DNA from: Pseudomonadota bacterium
GTDB lineage: Bacteria; Pseudomonadota; Alphaproteobacteria; Rhizobiales; Beijerinckiaceae
Direction of reading: 5' to 3'
Length of the DNA stretch: 39,130 nucleotides
Assembly: GCA_021804825.1 (NCBI GenBank)
Contig: JAJZGX010000012.1
Coordinates: forward strand, 1-39,130
Each line of letters starts with the position of its first letter. The first letter of the stretch is position 1. The notes below the pieces were generated by a model. The model saw nothing but the letters and a program-made list of their open reading frames with translations. It ran no database searches and was not told where the DNA came from. Of this stretch, positions 9,169 through 17,948 are shown piece by piece. Made by a program: the position numbers and the translations under genes.

Positions 9169-9198
9169 GACAATGTCCTCGCCAAGTGCACACCCTTG

Positions 9199-9213
9199 TG
9201 CTCATTATGAGCA
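9199..9213. promoter_or_regulatory. Perfect 15-bp palindrome upstream of nadA (operator candidate)
   Basis: TGCTCATTATGAGCA is a perfect inverted repeat (TGCTCAT / ATGAGCA around one central base), 30 bases upstream of the nadA start. Read on the minus strand it includes CATAAT, a plausible -10 hexamer, so a bound regulator would block RNA polymerase. NAD biosynthesis operons of alphaproteobacteria are known to be controlled by local repressors (NrtR, NadQ/COG4111). Whether this site belongs to one of them is inferred from position and symmetry alone. No such regulator gene lies in the window. Confidence 0.55.
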
Positions 9214-9261
9214 TATATGGGGCAGACCCTTCCCTGCGCAAGAGTGTCTGCGATTATCTTT

Positions 9262-9307
9262 GGCAGGTCAATGACCAAAAAGCGCGCACCTGCCTTGCAG
9301 GAAGGCA
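9262..9307. repeat. Inverted repeats between nadA promoter and hydrolase 3' end
   Basis: Two overlapping dyads lie here. GGCAGGT (9262-9268) pairs with ACCTGCC (9288-9294) across 19 bases, and TGCCTT (9291-9296) pairs with AAGGCA (9302-9307) across 5 bases. They share bases, so only one can form at a time. They lie downstream of the SleB-like gene on the minus strand and could be a weak terminator; an AAAAAGC run (TTTTT on the minus strand) at about 9277-9281 is not directly adjacent to the second stem. Confidence 0.25.
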
Positions 9308-9367
9308 CGTGCCGCATCTTGCCGCAGACATGATGGCTTGAGGCTGTGCCGGAAGCGCAAGGCGCCG

Positions 9368-10465
9368 TCAGGTCTGGCCCGGCTTGGTCGCATAGAAGAT
9401 GTGATGCCCGATCACGTCCATGCGTCGCATGTGATGCGCCCAGCGCGGGTGCACATAATTGGCGTGATAATGGGTCGCATCGCCGACCTTGGCGACATAG
9501 GTGCGTCCATTGGTGACGGCATGGGCTATGGCCACGGCGCGCTGCCAGGCTGCGGCTTCATGCACCACGAGGCGATGGCCATTGCAGGCAAAGGAGAATT
9601 GGCAGGCGTTGTGGTGCAGGTAATTCTGAAACACCACGCCGCAGACCGTATGCGGATAGAGCCCCGAGCGCACACGGTTCAGCACCACCTGCGCCACCGC
9701 CGCCTCACCCTGCGCCGATTCGCTGCGCGCCTCGAAATAGATCGCCTGTGCCAGACAATGTTCCTGCGCTCTAGCTTGTTGCGGCTGGATCAGCGCGGCA
9801 AAATCCGGCCGTCCATGATCTTGCTGCCCACCCTTGGCGAGCACGGTGGTCTGCGCGACCACAGGGGCCAGATCCGCAGCCGTTACCGGAGACGGCACGG
9901 CATCGAGCTCGACCGGTGTCGCTGAAGCCAGCACGACCGAGCGTGGCACTTTCGGCGTCGCGCCCTTCTGTGCCAGCATCGTCGCGACCACCTGCTCCTC
10001 GCCGTAAATCATCTGGCGAGCGGTGGCGGCGACGGCCGGCCGCAACCGGATCAGCGCATCGGCGCGATCGGTGGCATTTTGATGCGGCCATACAATCTGC
10101 GCCGAGGCATTGCTGGTAACCCAGTTTTTGTAAATCATTTCCGGCTGCGAAGTGGGCGCAGGCCGCTCCTGCGTGCTCACACGGGGCAGCATGGATTCGA
10201 GGCTCGCCAGAATCAGGGGCTGGCGCGATGCCCTGCGATCATCGGCGCTGTGCAGGAAATCATCCGGGTTTGATCCCCACGCCACATGGATCATGGCAGC
10301 GCTGTCGATATAATGGTTTGCCGCCAGCGCGCTGAGGTTGCCGGGTTCTTGCCCGGCCTCGGCGGCGAAGGTCATGATGAGCACCAGTCCCAAAGTCCAA
10401 GGTGCAAGCGCCGCCAGAAACCAGGCCAGACGCGACCGCCAAGACTCCAAGCCCACGTTCAACAT
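9368..10465 (-). CDS. SleB-type cell wall hydrolase, membrane-anchored
   Basis: A 365-residue protein with a C-terminal Hydrolase_2 (SleB-like) domain at about residues 235-365. It begins EHCLAQAIYFEARSESAQGEAAVAQVVLNRV, where the Glu of YFEAR (about 245) is the expected catalytic acid. The domain continues CGVVFQN, CQFSF and ATHYHANYV, the standard family pattern. The ATG at 10465 is chosen: it has a GGGAAG-like Shine-Dalgarno and starts MLNVGLESWRSR before one transmembrane or signal-anchor segment (about 11-32). The middle (about 80-230) is a variable Ala/Pro-rich linker. In non-sporulating alphaproteobacteria such proteins are thought to cleave peptidoglycan during growth or division. It is probably monocistronic, with 130 bases before it. 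Confidence 0.88.
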   Translation of the reverse strand: MLNVGLESWRSRLAWFLAALAPWTLGLVLIMTFAAEAGQEPGNLSALAANHYIDSAAMIHVAWGSNPDDFLHSADDRRASRQPLILASLESMLPRVSTQERPAPTSQPEMIYKNWVTSNASAQIVWPHQNATDRADALIRLRPAVAATARQMIYGEEQVVATMLAQKGATPKVPRSVVLASATPVELDAVPSPVTAADLAPVVAQTTVLAKGGQQDHGRPDFAALIQPQQARAQEHCLAQAIYFEARSESAQGEAAVAQVVLNRVRSGLYPHTVCGVVFQNYLHHNACQFSFACNGHRLVVHEAAAWQRAVAIAHAVTNGRTYVAKVGDATHYHANYVHPRWAHHMRRMDVIGHHIFYATKPGQT

Positions 10466-10595
10466 GCCACTTCCCGCAACAACGCAACAACAACCGATGC
10501 ACAAAGGCAACGGTTAAAGTTTATCGCATGTTAGGCTTGATCATTGGTTACAGAGGCACGCTCGGCTGTTGTCCCTGAATGGGGCACCGGGCGCT

Positions 10596-11879
10596 TCAGC
10601 CCAGCATCGGGCGAGCGCGCTTCTTGGCAGCAGGTGCCTTGCGGAACACGCCCACCAGTTCGATATGGGCGGAATGGCGAAACTGGTCGACCGGTGTGAC
10701 CCCCTCGCAGACATAGCCCGCCGCGATCAGGATTTTGGCATCGCGGGCGAATGTTGCCAGATTGCAGGAGACCGACACCACCAGCGGCACTTGCGCCGCA
10801 GCGATCTCGCGCATTTGCTCCAGAGCCCCGGCGCGCGGCGGATCGATCACCACCGCCTCATAGGCCTTGAGTTCATGCGGCATCAGCGGATTGCGGAACA
10901 GATCGCGGTGGACAAAGCGCATGTCACGCAGACCTTGCGTCGTATGAGCACCGCTTTCGCCTGCGGCAAGCGCCGCCTGATCCATCTCATAGGCATGAAC
11001 GCTGGCGCGGGTCGCGATCCGCAGCGCGAATGTGCCAATCCCCGCAAAAAGATCGGCGACAGGGGCCTCGCGCTTGATGGCGCTGGTCACCAGCCCGGCA
11101 AGCACGGATTCGCCAAGCTCGGTGGCTTGCAGAAACGCGCCCGCCGGCGGCGTCACCAGCGCCGGGCCGATCTGCAAGCGCGGCCGTCGCCGCTCGATCA
11201 ACAGCACACCGTGCTGGCTGAGGCGTGCGAGATCATGGTCCTGGGCAATGCGCATCAGGGCCTGGCGCACGGCTTCGGGCACCGCGCCCGTTCCGCGCAA
11301 ATCGATATCCATGCCATCCAGCGTCGCGGTGACATGCACATCGACCGGCTTGCCCACGGCGGCCAAAGGTTCAACCAGCGCCCGCGCCGCGCTCAGTGCC
11401 CCGGCGAGACCTGCGTCCAGCAGCGGACAGGCCTCAATGGCAATAATGTCGTGTGTGCGATGGCGCATGAAGCCGAGGGTCGCCCGCATCCGCCCATGAG
11501 GATCGCGCGCAAACCGCGCATGGAAGGTTACGCGCCGCCGCCCCGTGCCGTGGCCATCAACCAGCGCCGCAACCTCTGCCTTGATGCCATTGGCCTGCAG
11601 GGCCTGCACCACGAGGCCATGTTTCCATGCTTCATAATCTTCAGCCTGCCAATGCTGAATGGCGCAGCCGCCGCAGATGGTAAATTGCGGGCAAAACGGT
11701 GCGATGCGCGCAAGGCTGGGCTTGATGACACCCTGCAGGGCACCGCGCTCGCCATCGACCATGGCCATCACGGTTTCGCCCGGCAATGTATAGGATACCG
11801 CGACACGGCCATCGGCCGTCGGGGCGAGGCCGGCCCCACCGGCACTCATGGTTTCGATCAGAAGCTTTTGCGGTTTCAT
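10596..11879 (-). CDS. TrmA/RlmD-family RNA m5U methyltransferase
   Basis: A class I SAM-dependent 23S rRNA (or tRNA) uracil-C5 methyltransferase. From the ATG at 11879 it has 427 residues. An N-terminal TRAM-like OB segment (LLIETMSAGGAGLAPTADGR to LPGETVMA) is followed by an iron-sulphur motif C63-x5-C69-x2-C72 (CPQFTICGGC). A further Cys in EACPLL could be the fourth ligand. The SAM motif is DLFAGIGTFALRIA, the catalytic region VIDPPRAGALEQM, and the nucleophile Cys lies in VVSVSCNLATFARD. Its ATG overlaps the tlyA TGA by four bases (ATGA), so translation is coupled. RlmD versus RlmC/TrmA cannot be settled from sequence alone. Confidence 0.9.
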   Translation of the reverse strand: MKPQKLLIETMSAGGAGLAPTADGRVAVSYTLPGETVMAMVDGERGALQGVIKPSLARIAPFCPQFTICGGCAIQHWQAEDYEAWKHGLVVQALQANGIKAEVAALVDGHGTGRRRVTFHARFARDPHGRMRATLGFMRHRTHDIIAIEACPLLDAGLAGALSAARALVEPLAAVGKPVDVHVTATLDGMDIDLRGTGAVPEAVRQALMRIAQDHDLARLSQHGVLLIERRRPRLQIGPALVTPPAGAFLQATELGESVLAGLVTSAIKREAPVADLFAGIGTFALRIATRASVHAYEMDQAALAAGESGAHTTQGLRDMRFVHRDLFRNPLMPHELKAYEAVVIDPPRAGALEQMREIAAAQVPLVVSVSCNLATFARDAKILIAAGYVCEGVTPVDQFRHSAHIELVGVFRKAPAAKKRARPMLG

Positions 11880-12610
11880 TGCGGCCTGCGTGCTGTGAGG
11901 AGATATTCGATATTTCCAGCCCCGCCCTGCAACGGCGAGACCTTCAGCCCATCGATCTGCCAGCCCATGGCGGTGATGAAGGCACAAATATCGTCGCAGG
12001 CACGCTGGCGCGCTTGTGCATCGCGCACCACGCCCTTGCCGACAAATGCCCGGCCGACCTCGAATTGCGGCTTGACCAAAGCCACCAGCACCGCATCGGG
12101 TGCCGCCAGCGCCAGCACCGGCCCCAGAATTTTGGTCAACGAAATGAAGCTCACATCGATGGTGATCATCTGCGGCGGCGTTGCCAGATCATGTGCGGTC
12201 AAGGTCCTGGCATCGCGCCCTTCGAGCAGGGTAAGGCGGGGATGGCCGACAAGCTTGGGGTGCAATTGATCATGGCCGACATCAACCGCCACGACATGCC
12301 TCGCCCCGCGCAACAGCAAAACCTCGCAAAAGCCCCCCGTCGAAGTCCCCACATCCAGACATGCGAGGCCCTCGGGCTGACGCCCATGGTCATCGAGCGC
12401 CGCCACCAGCTTCAAGGCACCGCGCGACACATAGGGATGCTCCGGGCTGGCTTCCAGCGCCGCATCGGGGGCAATGAGCGCGGAAGCCTTGCTGAGGGTG
12501 ACGCCATCGAGCTTGACGCGGCCGGCCTTGATCGCTGCCTGTGCCCGCGCACGGCTATCAAAAAAACCGCGTTCAACCAGCGCCTGATCAACCCTTCGGG
12601 CGGTGCTCAA
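11876..12610 (-). CDS. tlyA: TlyA-family S4-domain rRNA 2'-O-methyltransferase
   Basis: A 244-residue protein with an N-terminal S4 RNA-binding domain ([28 protein letters not shown], about 5-60) and a C-terminal FtsJ/RrmJ-like methylase domain. [16 protein letters not shown] is the SAM loop. [17 protein letters not shown] and ALVKPQFE supply the K-D-K catalytic residues of this fold. In mycobacteria TlyA 2'-O-methylates 16S C1409 and 23S C1920; the same role is inferred here. The start is TTG at 12610, overlapping the dxs stop as TTGA. No ATG or GTG exists before the S4 domain, so the TTG is well supported. Its own stop overlaps the rlmD-like start. The family was once annotated as a haemolysin; the methylase reading is preferred. 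Confidence 0.92.
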   Translation of the reverse strand: MSTARRVDQALVERGFFDSRARAQAAIKAGRVKLDGVTLSKASALIAPDAALEASPEHPYVSRGALKLVAALDDHGRQPEGLACLDVGTSTGGFCEVLLLRGARHVVAVDVGHDQLHPKLVGHPRLTLLEGRDARTLTAHDLATPPQMITIDVSFISLTKILGPVLALAAPDAVLVALVKPQFEVGRAFVGKGVVRDAQARQRACDDICAFITAMGWQIDGLKVSPLQGGAGNIEYLLTARRPQ

Positions 12611-14523
12611 ACCTCGGCACCCTGGCGCGCGACATGCGGTTGGTCGATCAGGCCATGCACCTTCTCGACAATCGCCTTGGCGTCGAGACGCGCCCGCGCA
12701 TAGAGCCGCTCGGGCTTGTCATGATCGAGAAACACGTCGGGCAGCACCATCGAGCGGAACTTCAAACGTCCCGAATCGAGCATGCCCTTGTCGGTCAGAA
12801 GCTGCATCACACCGGCGCCAAAACCACCCGATGAGCCTTCCTCGATGGTGATCAGCACATCGTGCCGCGCCGCAAGATCAAGGATCAGCGTCCAATCGAG
12901 CGGCTTGGCAAAGCGCGCGTCGGCGACGCTGGTCGAAATGCCTTGCGCTTCCATATCTTCGGCCGCCTTCAGCGCCTCGGCGAGCCTCGTGCCAAGCGAC
13001 AGCACCGCGACCTTCTTGCCATGGCGCAGGATGCGGCCCTTGCCTATGGCCAGCGGCACGCCCGCGCTCGGCATTTCGCAGCCGACGCCCTCGCCACGCG
13101 GATAGCGGAAGGCGATCGGGCCATCATCATAGGCGGCCGCTGTCGCCACCATATGCACCAGCTCGGCTTCATCCGCCGCCGCCATCACCACCATGCCCGG
13201 CAGACAGCAAAGATAGGCAAGATCAAACGATCCGGCATGAGTCGCGCCATCTGCGCCGACCAGCCCGGCCCGGTCGATGGCAAAGCGCACCGGCAGATTC
13301 TGGATGGCGACATCATGCACCAACTGGTCATAGCCGCGCTGCAGGAACGTCGAATAGATCGCGCAGAACGGCTTGAAGCCCTCACTCGCCAAGCCTGCGG
13401 CAAAGGTCACGGCATGTTGCTCGGCAATGCCGACATCAAAACAGCGGCTGGGGTGGACATTGGCGAAAATATCAAGCCCGGTGCCCGACGGCATCGCCGC
13501 CGTGATCGCCACGATTTTGTCGTCCCGCTCGGCCTCGCGCACCAGAGCCTCGCCAAACACCCGCGTGTAGGAGGGCGCATTGGCTTTGGCCTTGGCCTGC
13601 GTCCCGGTCACCAGATCAAAGGCGTTGACGCCATGATATTTGTCGCTGGCCGCTTCGGCCGGGCCATAGCCCTTGCCTTTTTTGGTGACGACATGCACCA
13701 GCACCGGCCCGGCGGGCATGTCGCGCACATTTTTCAAAACCGGCAGCAACTGATCGAGATTATGCCCGTCGATCGGCCCGACATAATAGAACCCGAGTTC
13801 CTCAAACAGCGACCCACCCGCCCAGAAGCCGCGTGAATAATGCTCGGCGAGTTTGGCCTTAGCATAGAGAAATTTGGGCAGGCGTCTGGCGAACTGCTTG
13901 GCCGTATCGCGCAGGCTGAGATAGGCGCCGCCCGACACCATGCGCGCCAGATAGGCCGACATCGCGCCGGTCGGCGGCGCAATCGACATGTCATTGTCGT
14001 TGAGGATGACAATCAGGCGCGAATTCATCGCCCCGGCATTGTTCATCGCCTCATAGGCCATGCCCGCCGACATCGAGCCATCGCCGATCACCGCAACGAC
14101 ATGATTGTTGCGCCCTTCGAGATCGCGCGCCACCGCCATGCCAAGCCCGGCCGAAATCGAGGTCGAGGAATGCGCCGCCCCGAACGGATCATACGGGCTT
14201 TCGCTGCGCTTGGTGAATCCCGAGAGCCCGCCGCCCATGCGCAAGGTGCGGATGCGGTCACGCCGCCCAGTCAGTATCTTGTGCGGATAGGTCTGATGCC
14301 CGACATCCCAGATGATCCGGTCTTCGGGCGTATGAAACACATAATGCAGCGCCACCGTGAGTTCGACCACGCCCAGCCCGGCACCAAGATGCCCGCCCGT
14401 CACGGACACGGCGGCAATGGTTTCGTCACGCAATTCATCGGCGATCTGGCGCAAGGCCCATTCAGGCTGTGCGCGAAGGTCTGCGGGAATACGAATCTGA
14501 TCGAGTAAAGGTGTTGAGGTCAT
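12607..14523 (-). CDS. dxs: 1-deoxy-D-xylulose-5-phosphate synthase
   Basis: A thiamine-diphosphate enzyme that joins pyruvate and glyceraldehyde 3-phosphate in the first step of the MEP isoprenoid pathway. From the ATG at 14523 the protein has 638 residues, standard length. Domain I holds [20 protein letters not shown] and [16 protein letters not shown]. The ThDP/Mg motif is [20 protein letters not shown] (GDG to NN). The transketolase-like domain II contains [17 protein letters not shown] with the catalytic Glu, and [16 protein letters not shown]. The C-terminal domain ends near the tlyA start, with which it overlaps by three to four bases. In-frame sequence upstream of 14523 looks non-coding. 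It heads the dxs-tlyA-rlmD-like operon. Confidence 0.97.
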   Translation of the reverse strand: MTSTPLLDQIRIPADLRAQPEWALRQIADELRDETIAAVSVTGGHLGAGLGVVELTVALHYVFHTPEDRIIWDVGHQTYPHKILTGRRDRIRTLRMGGGLSGFTKRSESPYDPFGAAHSSTSISAGLGMAVARDLEGRNNHVVAVIGDGSMSAGMAYEAMNNAGAMNSRLIVILNDNDMSIAPPTGAMSAYLARMVSGGAYLSLRDTAKQFARRLPKFLYAKAKLAEHYSRGFWAGGSLFEELGFYYVGPIDGHNLDQLLPVLKNVRDMPAGPVLVHVVTKKGKGYGPAEAASDKYHGVNAFDLVTGTQAKAKANAPSYTRVFGEALVREAERDDKIVAITAAMPSGTGLDIFANVHPSRCFDVGIAEQHAVTFAAGLASEGFKPFCAIYSTFLQRGYDQLVHDVAIQNLPVRFAIDRAGLVGADGATHAGSFDLAYLCCLPGMVVMAAADEAELVHMVATAAAYDDGPIAFRYPRGEGVGCEMPSAGVPLAIGKGRILRHGKKVAVLSLGTRLAEALKAAEDMEAQGISTSVADARFAKPLDWTLILDLAARHDVLITIEEGSSGGFGAGVMQLLTDKGMLDSGRLKFRSMVLPDVFLDHDKPERLYARARLDAKAIVEKVHGLIDQPHVARQGAEV

Positions 14524-14684
14524 TGTGCCTATAGATAGCCAAAACGGGTGCGATGCCAACAAGCGTGCATCAATGGTCTATACCACCCCTGCCCGCTGCG
14601 GCAATGCGTGCCATGAGGTTTCTTGCCGCTTGCCGGATCATGGCCGCTCGATTGCGCGCGCGCCCCTGCCCTTTCTGCGTGTGA

Positions 14685-14761
14685 TGGCGACCCCGGCAGG
14701 GCTCGAACCTGCGACCTGCCGCTTAGAAGGCGGCTGCTCTAATCCACTGAGCTACGGGGCC
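14685..14761 (-). tRNA. tRNA-Arg (anticodon UCU)
   Basis: A 77-base cloverleaf on the minus strand. The acceptor is GGCCCCG pairing with CGGGGTC (one G-U), followed by discriminator G and an encoded CCA. The D arm is GCTC/GAGC. The anticodon stem is GCCGC/GCGGC around loop CTTCTAA, giving anticodon TCT. The T arm is GCAGG-TTCGAGC-CCTGC. It reads AGA codons, which are rare in the high-GC genes around it. Confidence 0.95.
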
Positions 14762-14798
14762 AGCTTGACGATGTTTCCGGAAGGTCATCACCATTGCA

Positions 14799-15104
14799 TC
14801 AATGGGTCCACTGACCTTGACGCCCGGAACGAAAATTGTCCGAATAGAGCTGCGTGCGCCGCGTCACATGACGCGCGCTCTCGATGCGATAGGCCAGACC
14901 ATGCCGCTTGGCATAGGCGACCGCCTCATCGCAGCTGGCAAACTTCAGTTTCACCTGCGCTTTTGTGTCGCTGGAGCCGATCCAGCCCATCAGGGGCTCG
15001 GTCACGGGGGCACTGGCGGGAGTAAATTCCAGCAACCAGACATCACTGCGGGCGAGACCGGATTGTGTGGCGGTTTTACCGGGGCAGTATATGCGGGCAA
15101 CCAT
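14799..15104 (-). CDS. NDUFS4-like complex I accessory subunit (ETC_C1 family)
   Basis: A 101-residue protein of the ETC complex I subunit family, homologous to mitochondrial NDUFS4 (18 kDa, AQDQ). Diagnostic stretches are ARIYCPGKTATQSG, PLMGWIGSSDTKAQVKLKF, CDEAVAYAKRHGLAYRI and the C-terminal SDNFRSGRQGQWTH. The protein is an accessory, non-catalytic subunit of NADH:ubiquinone oxidoreductase in alphaproteobacteria and mitochondria, on the matrix or cytoplasmic arm. The ATG at 15104 is chosen because GGAG (complement of 15114-15117) stands 9 bases upstream; another ATG at 15110 is too close to it. The gene lies alone between two tRNA genes, away from any nuo operon. Family assignment is confident. 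Confidence 0.9.
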   Translation of the reverse strand: MVARIYCPGKTATQSGLARSDVWLLEFTPASAPVTEPLMGWIGSSDTKAQVKLKFASCDEAVAYAKRHGLAYRIESARHVTRRTQLYSDNFRSGRQGQWTH

Positions 15105-15152
15105 CGGCATGAACTCCGGTCTGTCTCGCGTCGGGCGCGTTTGAAGCAATGT

Positions 15153-15229
15153 TGGTCGGGGTAGCTGGATTCGAACCAACGGCCTGTAGTACCCAAAACT
15201 ACCGCGCTACCAGACTGCGCCATACCCCG
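15153..15229 (-). tRNA. tRNA-Pro (anticodon UGG)
   Basis: A 77-base cloverleaf on the minus strand. The acceptor CGGGGTA pairs with TACCCCG, followed by discriminator A and an encoded CCA. The D arm is GCGC/GCGC. The anticodon stem GTAGT/ACTAC encloses loop TTTGGGT, giving anticodon TGG. The T arm is GTTGG-TTCGAAT-CCAGC. A C1-G72 first pair is typical of bacterial tRNA-Pro. Confidence 0.95.
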
Positions 15230-15329
15230 AATTGATCGGATGATGCGCTAGCATGGGCGCGGCGCCGCGACAAGACCCACAGCGCACGCGGCTCAAGCCC
15301 TCGATGCTCTGGCCCGCGCGGCGGCCCTG

Positions 15330-17030
15330 TCACCGGGCGGCGGCGCGCGCGATGATCGCGTTGACATTGCAGCCCTCCGGCAGCGTGCCGAAATGCAGGC
15401 TTGCCGCACCGCCAAGGCGCGATTGGCAATAGGCCTCGGCCATGCTCGTGGGCGCGTGCAGCAGCATGAGGCTGGCTTGCAGGGCTGTGCTCATGGCTTC
15501 CACCAGGCGGCGCGCTTGCGGCTCGACGCCCGATAAATCGGCCAGATCACGATCAAGCTGCGCAACATGCCTGTCGAGCAAGGCGTGGCCCCCCTTGGCG
15601 CGACGCAATTCGCTGCGGAATGTCTCGATCGTCTCGGGTGATTTGCGCAAGGCCCGCAACACATCGAGACACTGGACATTGCCGGAGCCTTCCCAGATGG
15701 CGTTGATGGGAGCCTCACGATAAAGTCGCGGCATGATGCAATTTTCCATCACGCCGGAGCCACCGATACATTCCACGGCTTCGGCCGTCACACCCGCCAC
15801 GCGTTTGCAAATGGCAAATTTGCCCAAAGCCGCACCGAGCCGCAGCAGGTGGCGTTCGTGCGCGGTGTCGCGCTGATCAAGCGCACGGGCCAGCCGCATG
15901 GTGAAGATGAGCGCCGCCTCGCTCTCCAGGGCAAGATCCGCCAGCACATTCTGCATCAGCGGCTGATCGCTGAGCAATTTGCCAAAGGCGCGCCGCTGCC
16001 GACCATGATCAATCGCCTGCACCACGGCCATGCGCATGACCGCCGAAGACCCGATCATGCAATCAAACCGGGTAAGCGCCACCATATCGAGAATATTGGC
16101 AATGCCGCGCCCTTCCGCGCCCAGCAGAATGCCATGCGCGTCACGCAGCTCCACTTCTGCCGAAGCGTTGGAGACATTGCCCATTTTGTCTTTCAGGCGC
16201 ACCAGTTCCAGCGGGTTTTTCGAGCCATCCTCACGCCAGCGCGGCACGAGGAAACAGGAAGGGCCAGCCTCGGTCTGCGCTAGCACCAGAAAGGCATCGC
16301 ACATCGGCGCCGACAGGAAGAATTTATGCCCCAGCAAGGCATAGGTTGCCCCCTGCCCGCCGCCCGCCAGCGGACGGGCCAGCGTGGTATTGGCGCGCAC
16401 ATCCGAGCCGCCCTGCTTCTCGGTCATGCCCATGCCGATGGTCGCGCTGCTTTTTTGGCTCAGCGGCAGATTGCGCGGATCATAATCGCGGCTTTCGATT
16501 TTGCGCAGCCAAGGCACGGTGGCCGCAGCCGCCTGACGCAACGGTGCGTAGCTGGCGAACGTCATGGAAATCGGACAGCCATGGCCGGCCTCGACTTCGG
16601 ACTGCATGTAAAAGCCCGCAGCCCGCGCCACATGCGCACCCGGCCCGGGGTTCTGCCATGGCGATGAGTGCAGCCCTTCCGCCATCGCGCGGGTCATCAG
16701 CGCATGATAGGCCGGATGATAGTTCACGACATCGCGTCGATGGCCATAACGATCATGGCTTTCGAGCTGCGGCCTGAAACTGTTGGCAGCATCGCCAAGC
16801 GCCAGAACCTCGGCGCTGCCGAGCCACGCCCCATGCTGGCGCAGGCGGGCCTCGGCATGGCCAGCCCCCTCGCGCGCCACAGCCTCGCGCAGCGCCGCAT
16901 CGCTGTCGAACAGATTGTAATCCTGCAGCGGCGCCGGTGTGTTGATCACCTCATGCGTCGCCCCACCCGCCGCCAGCACCGCATGGCCCGGCACCGATGA
17001 CGGCAAGCTCTGCTTGTGCTGGCTGGTCAT
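15330..17030 (-). CDS. AidB-like acyl-CoA dehydrogenase family flavoprotein
   Basis: A 566-residue member of the AidB branch of acyl-CoA dehydrogenases. It has the AidB-specific N-terminus (VINTPAPLQDYNLFDSDAAL) and IGMGMTEKQGGSDVRANTT. KDKMGNVSNASAEVEL, LTRFDCMIGSSAVMRMA and LYREAPINAIWEGSGNVQC continue the E. coli AidB pattern, including the long C-terminal helical region that binds DNA in AidB. E. coli AidB is induced in the Ada response and lowers alkylation damage; its true reaction is unresolved. Here no ada, alkB or glycosylase gene is near. The gene follows hflC after 24 bases, with GGAG 9 bases before the ATG, so it appears to be the last gene of the thyA-folA-hflKC unit. Family is firm, function uncertain. 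Confidence 0.9.
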   Translation of the reverse strand: MTSQHKQSLPSSVPGHAVLAAGGATHEVINTPAPLQDYNLFDSDAALREAVAREGAGHAEARLRQHGAWLGSAEVLALGDAANSFRPQLESHDRYGHRRDVVNYHPAYHALMTRAMAEGLHSSPWQNPGPGAHVARAAGFYMQSEVEAGHGCPISMTFASYAPLRQAAAATVPWLRKIESRDYDPRNLPLSQKSSATIGMGMTEKQGGSDVRANTTLARPLAGGGQGATYALLGHKFFLSAPMCDAFLVLAQTEAGPSCFLVPRWREDGSKNPLELVRLKDKMGNVSNASAEVELRDAHGILLGAEGRGIANILDMVALTRFDCMIGSSAVMRMAVVQAIDHGRQRRAFGKLLSDQPLMQNVLADLALESEAALIFTMRLARALDQRDTAHERHLLRLGAALGKFAICKRVAGVTAEAVECIGGSGVMENCIMPRLYREAPINAIWEGSGNVQCLDVLRALRKSPETIETFRSELRRAKGGHALLDRHVAQLDRDLADLSGVEPQARRLVEAMSTALQASLMLLHAPTSMAEAYCQSRLGGAASLHFGTLPEGCNVNAIIARAAAR

Positions 17031-17054
17031 CGGCTTGGCTCCTGTCTGGCTGCA

Positions 17055-17948
17055 CTATTTTTTGGCGGCGACCCCGCTCGGCGCTTCGAAGAATTTGAAG
17101 AAATCCGACGTCGGGCTGAGCACGATGTCGGTGCTGGACGGCGTCAGCGCGCGCCGGTAGGCCTTGAGCGAGCGATAGAACGCAAAGAAGTCCGGATCAG
17201 CACCATAGGCCTTGGCAAAGATGGCGGCACGCTTCGCATCGCCCGTACCTCTGATCGTGTCGGCCTGTTGCTGCGCCACGGCTTTCAATTCGATCACCTG
17301 ACGGTCGGCGGCCGCCCGGATGATTTGCGCCTGTTCGGAACCCTTGGCACGATATTCCGCCGCCTCGCGGGCACGCTCGGATTGCATGCGCTTGTAGACC
17401 TGCTCGGAAATCTGCTCGGGCAGATCGACACGGCGGATGCGCACATCATTGACCGCCACGCCCAGCCGCGCGCCTTGGGTGTTCACCTCATCGCGAATCT
17501 TGCCCATCAGCGCAACACGCTCGCCGCTGATGATCTCGGTTGAGGTGACATTGCCCAGCACCCGCCGCATTGCCGAATTGAGCATCGTGCTCAACTGGTT
17601 GTTGGCGCGATCGACATTCTGCACCGTCTGGTAGAATTTCAGCGGGTCTGCAATGTGATAGCGCAGGAACGCATCAACCTCGAGCCTCTGATTATCGGAT
17701 GCCAGCACTTCCTGCTTGTCGCTTTCGAGATCGAGAATGCGTCGATCAAGAAACACCACATTCTCGATGAACGGATATTTGAAATGCAGGCCGGGCGTGG
17801 TGATCAGCCCGCGCCCCGCGACCGGTTCACCAAAGCGCAGCACCAGCGCCTCTTCGATTTGCGACACCGTGAACAGGCAGGAGCGAACCAGCACCAACAC
17901 GAGAATCGCCACAAGAACGAGGATCAGCCATCGACCATTGCGGTTCAT
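17055..17948 (-). CDS. hflC: HflC, SPFH-domain modulator of FtsH protease
   Basis: A 297-residue inner-membrane protein with one N-terminal transmembrane segment (WLILVLVAILVLVLVRSCLF, about 7-26) and a periplasmic SPFH/band 7 domain. TVSQIEEALVLRFGEPV, GLHFKYPFIENV and the DLPEQISEQVYKRMQSERAREAAEYRAKGSEQAQ coiled-coil region are typical (FtsH itself is not in the window). With HflK it forms the large HflKC cage around the FtsH AAA protease and restrains its action on membrane substrates. Its ATG overlaps the hflK TGA by four bases, so the pair is translated together. Downstream is the aidB-like gene rather than degP. Confidence 0.96.
   Translation of the reverse strand: MNRNGRWLILVLVAILVLVLVRSCLFTVSQIEEALVLRFGEPVAGRGLITTPGLHFKYPFIENVVFLDRRILDLESDKQEVLASDNQRLEVDAFLRYHIADPLKFYQTVQNVDRANNQLSTMLNSAMRRVLGNVTSTEIISGERVALMGKIRDEVNTQGARLGVAVNDVRIRRVDLPEQISEQVYKRMQSERAREAAEYRAKGSEQAQIIRAAADRQVIELKAVAQQQADTIRGTGDAKRAAIFAKAYGADPDFFAFYRSLKAYRRALTPSSTDIVLSPTSDFFKFFEAPSGVAAKK

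Noticed and set aside
10569-12269. A 566-codon open frame antisense to the rlmD-like and tlyA genes
   Set aside because: The opposite strand has clear methylase and S4 motifs; this frame has none.
15002-15223. A 73-codon frame starting MAQSGSAVVLGTTGRWFESS
   Set aside because: This is the familiar translation of tRNA-Pro sequence, a common false gene.
14685-15229. An integration hotspot at the paired tRNA genes
   Set aside because: Both tRNAs are intact and only a core respiratory gene lies between them. The only tyrosine recombinase in the window (xerD) is the housekeeping one, and no tRNA 3'-end duplicate was seen.
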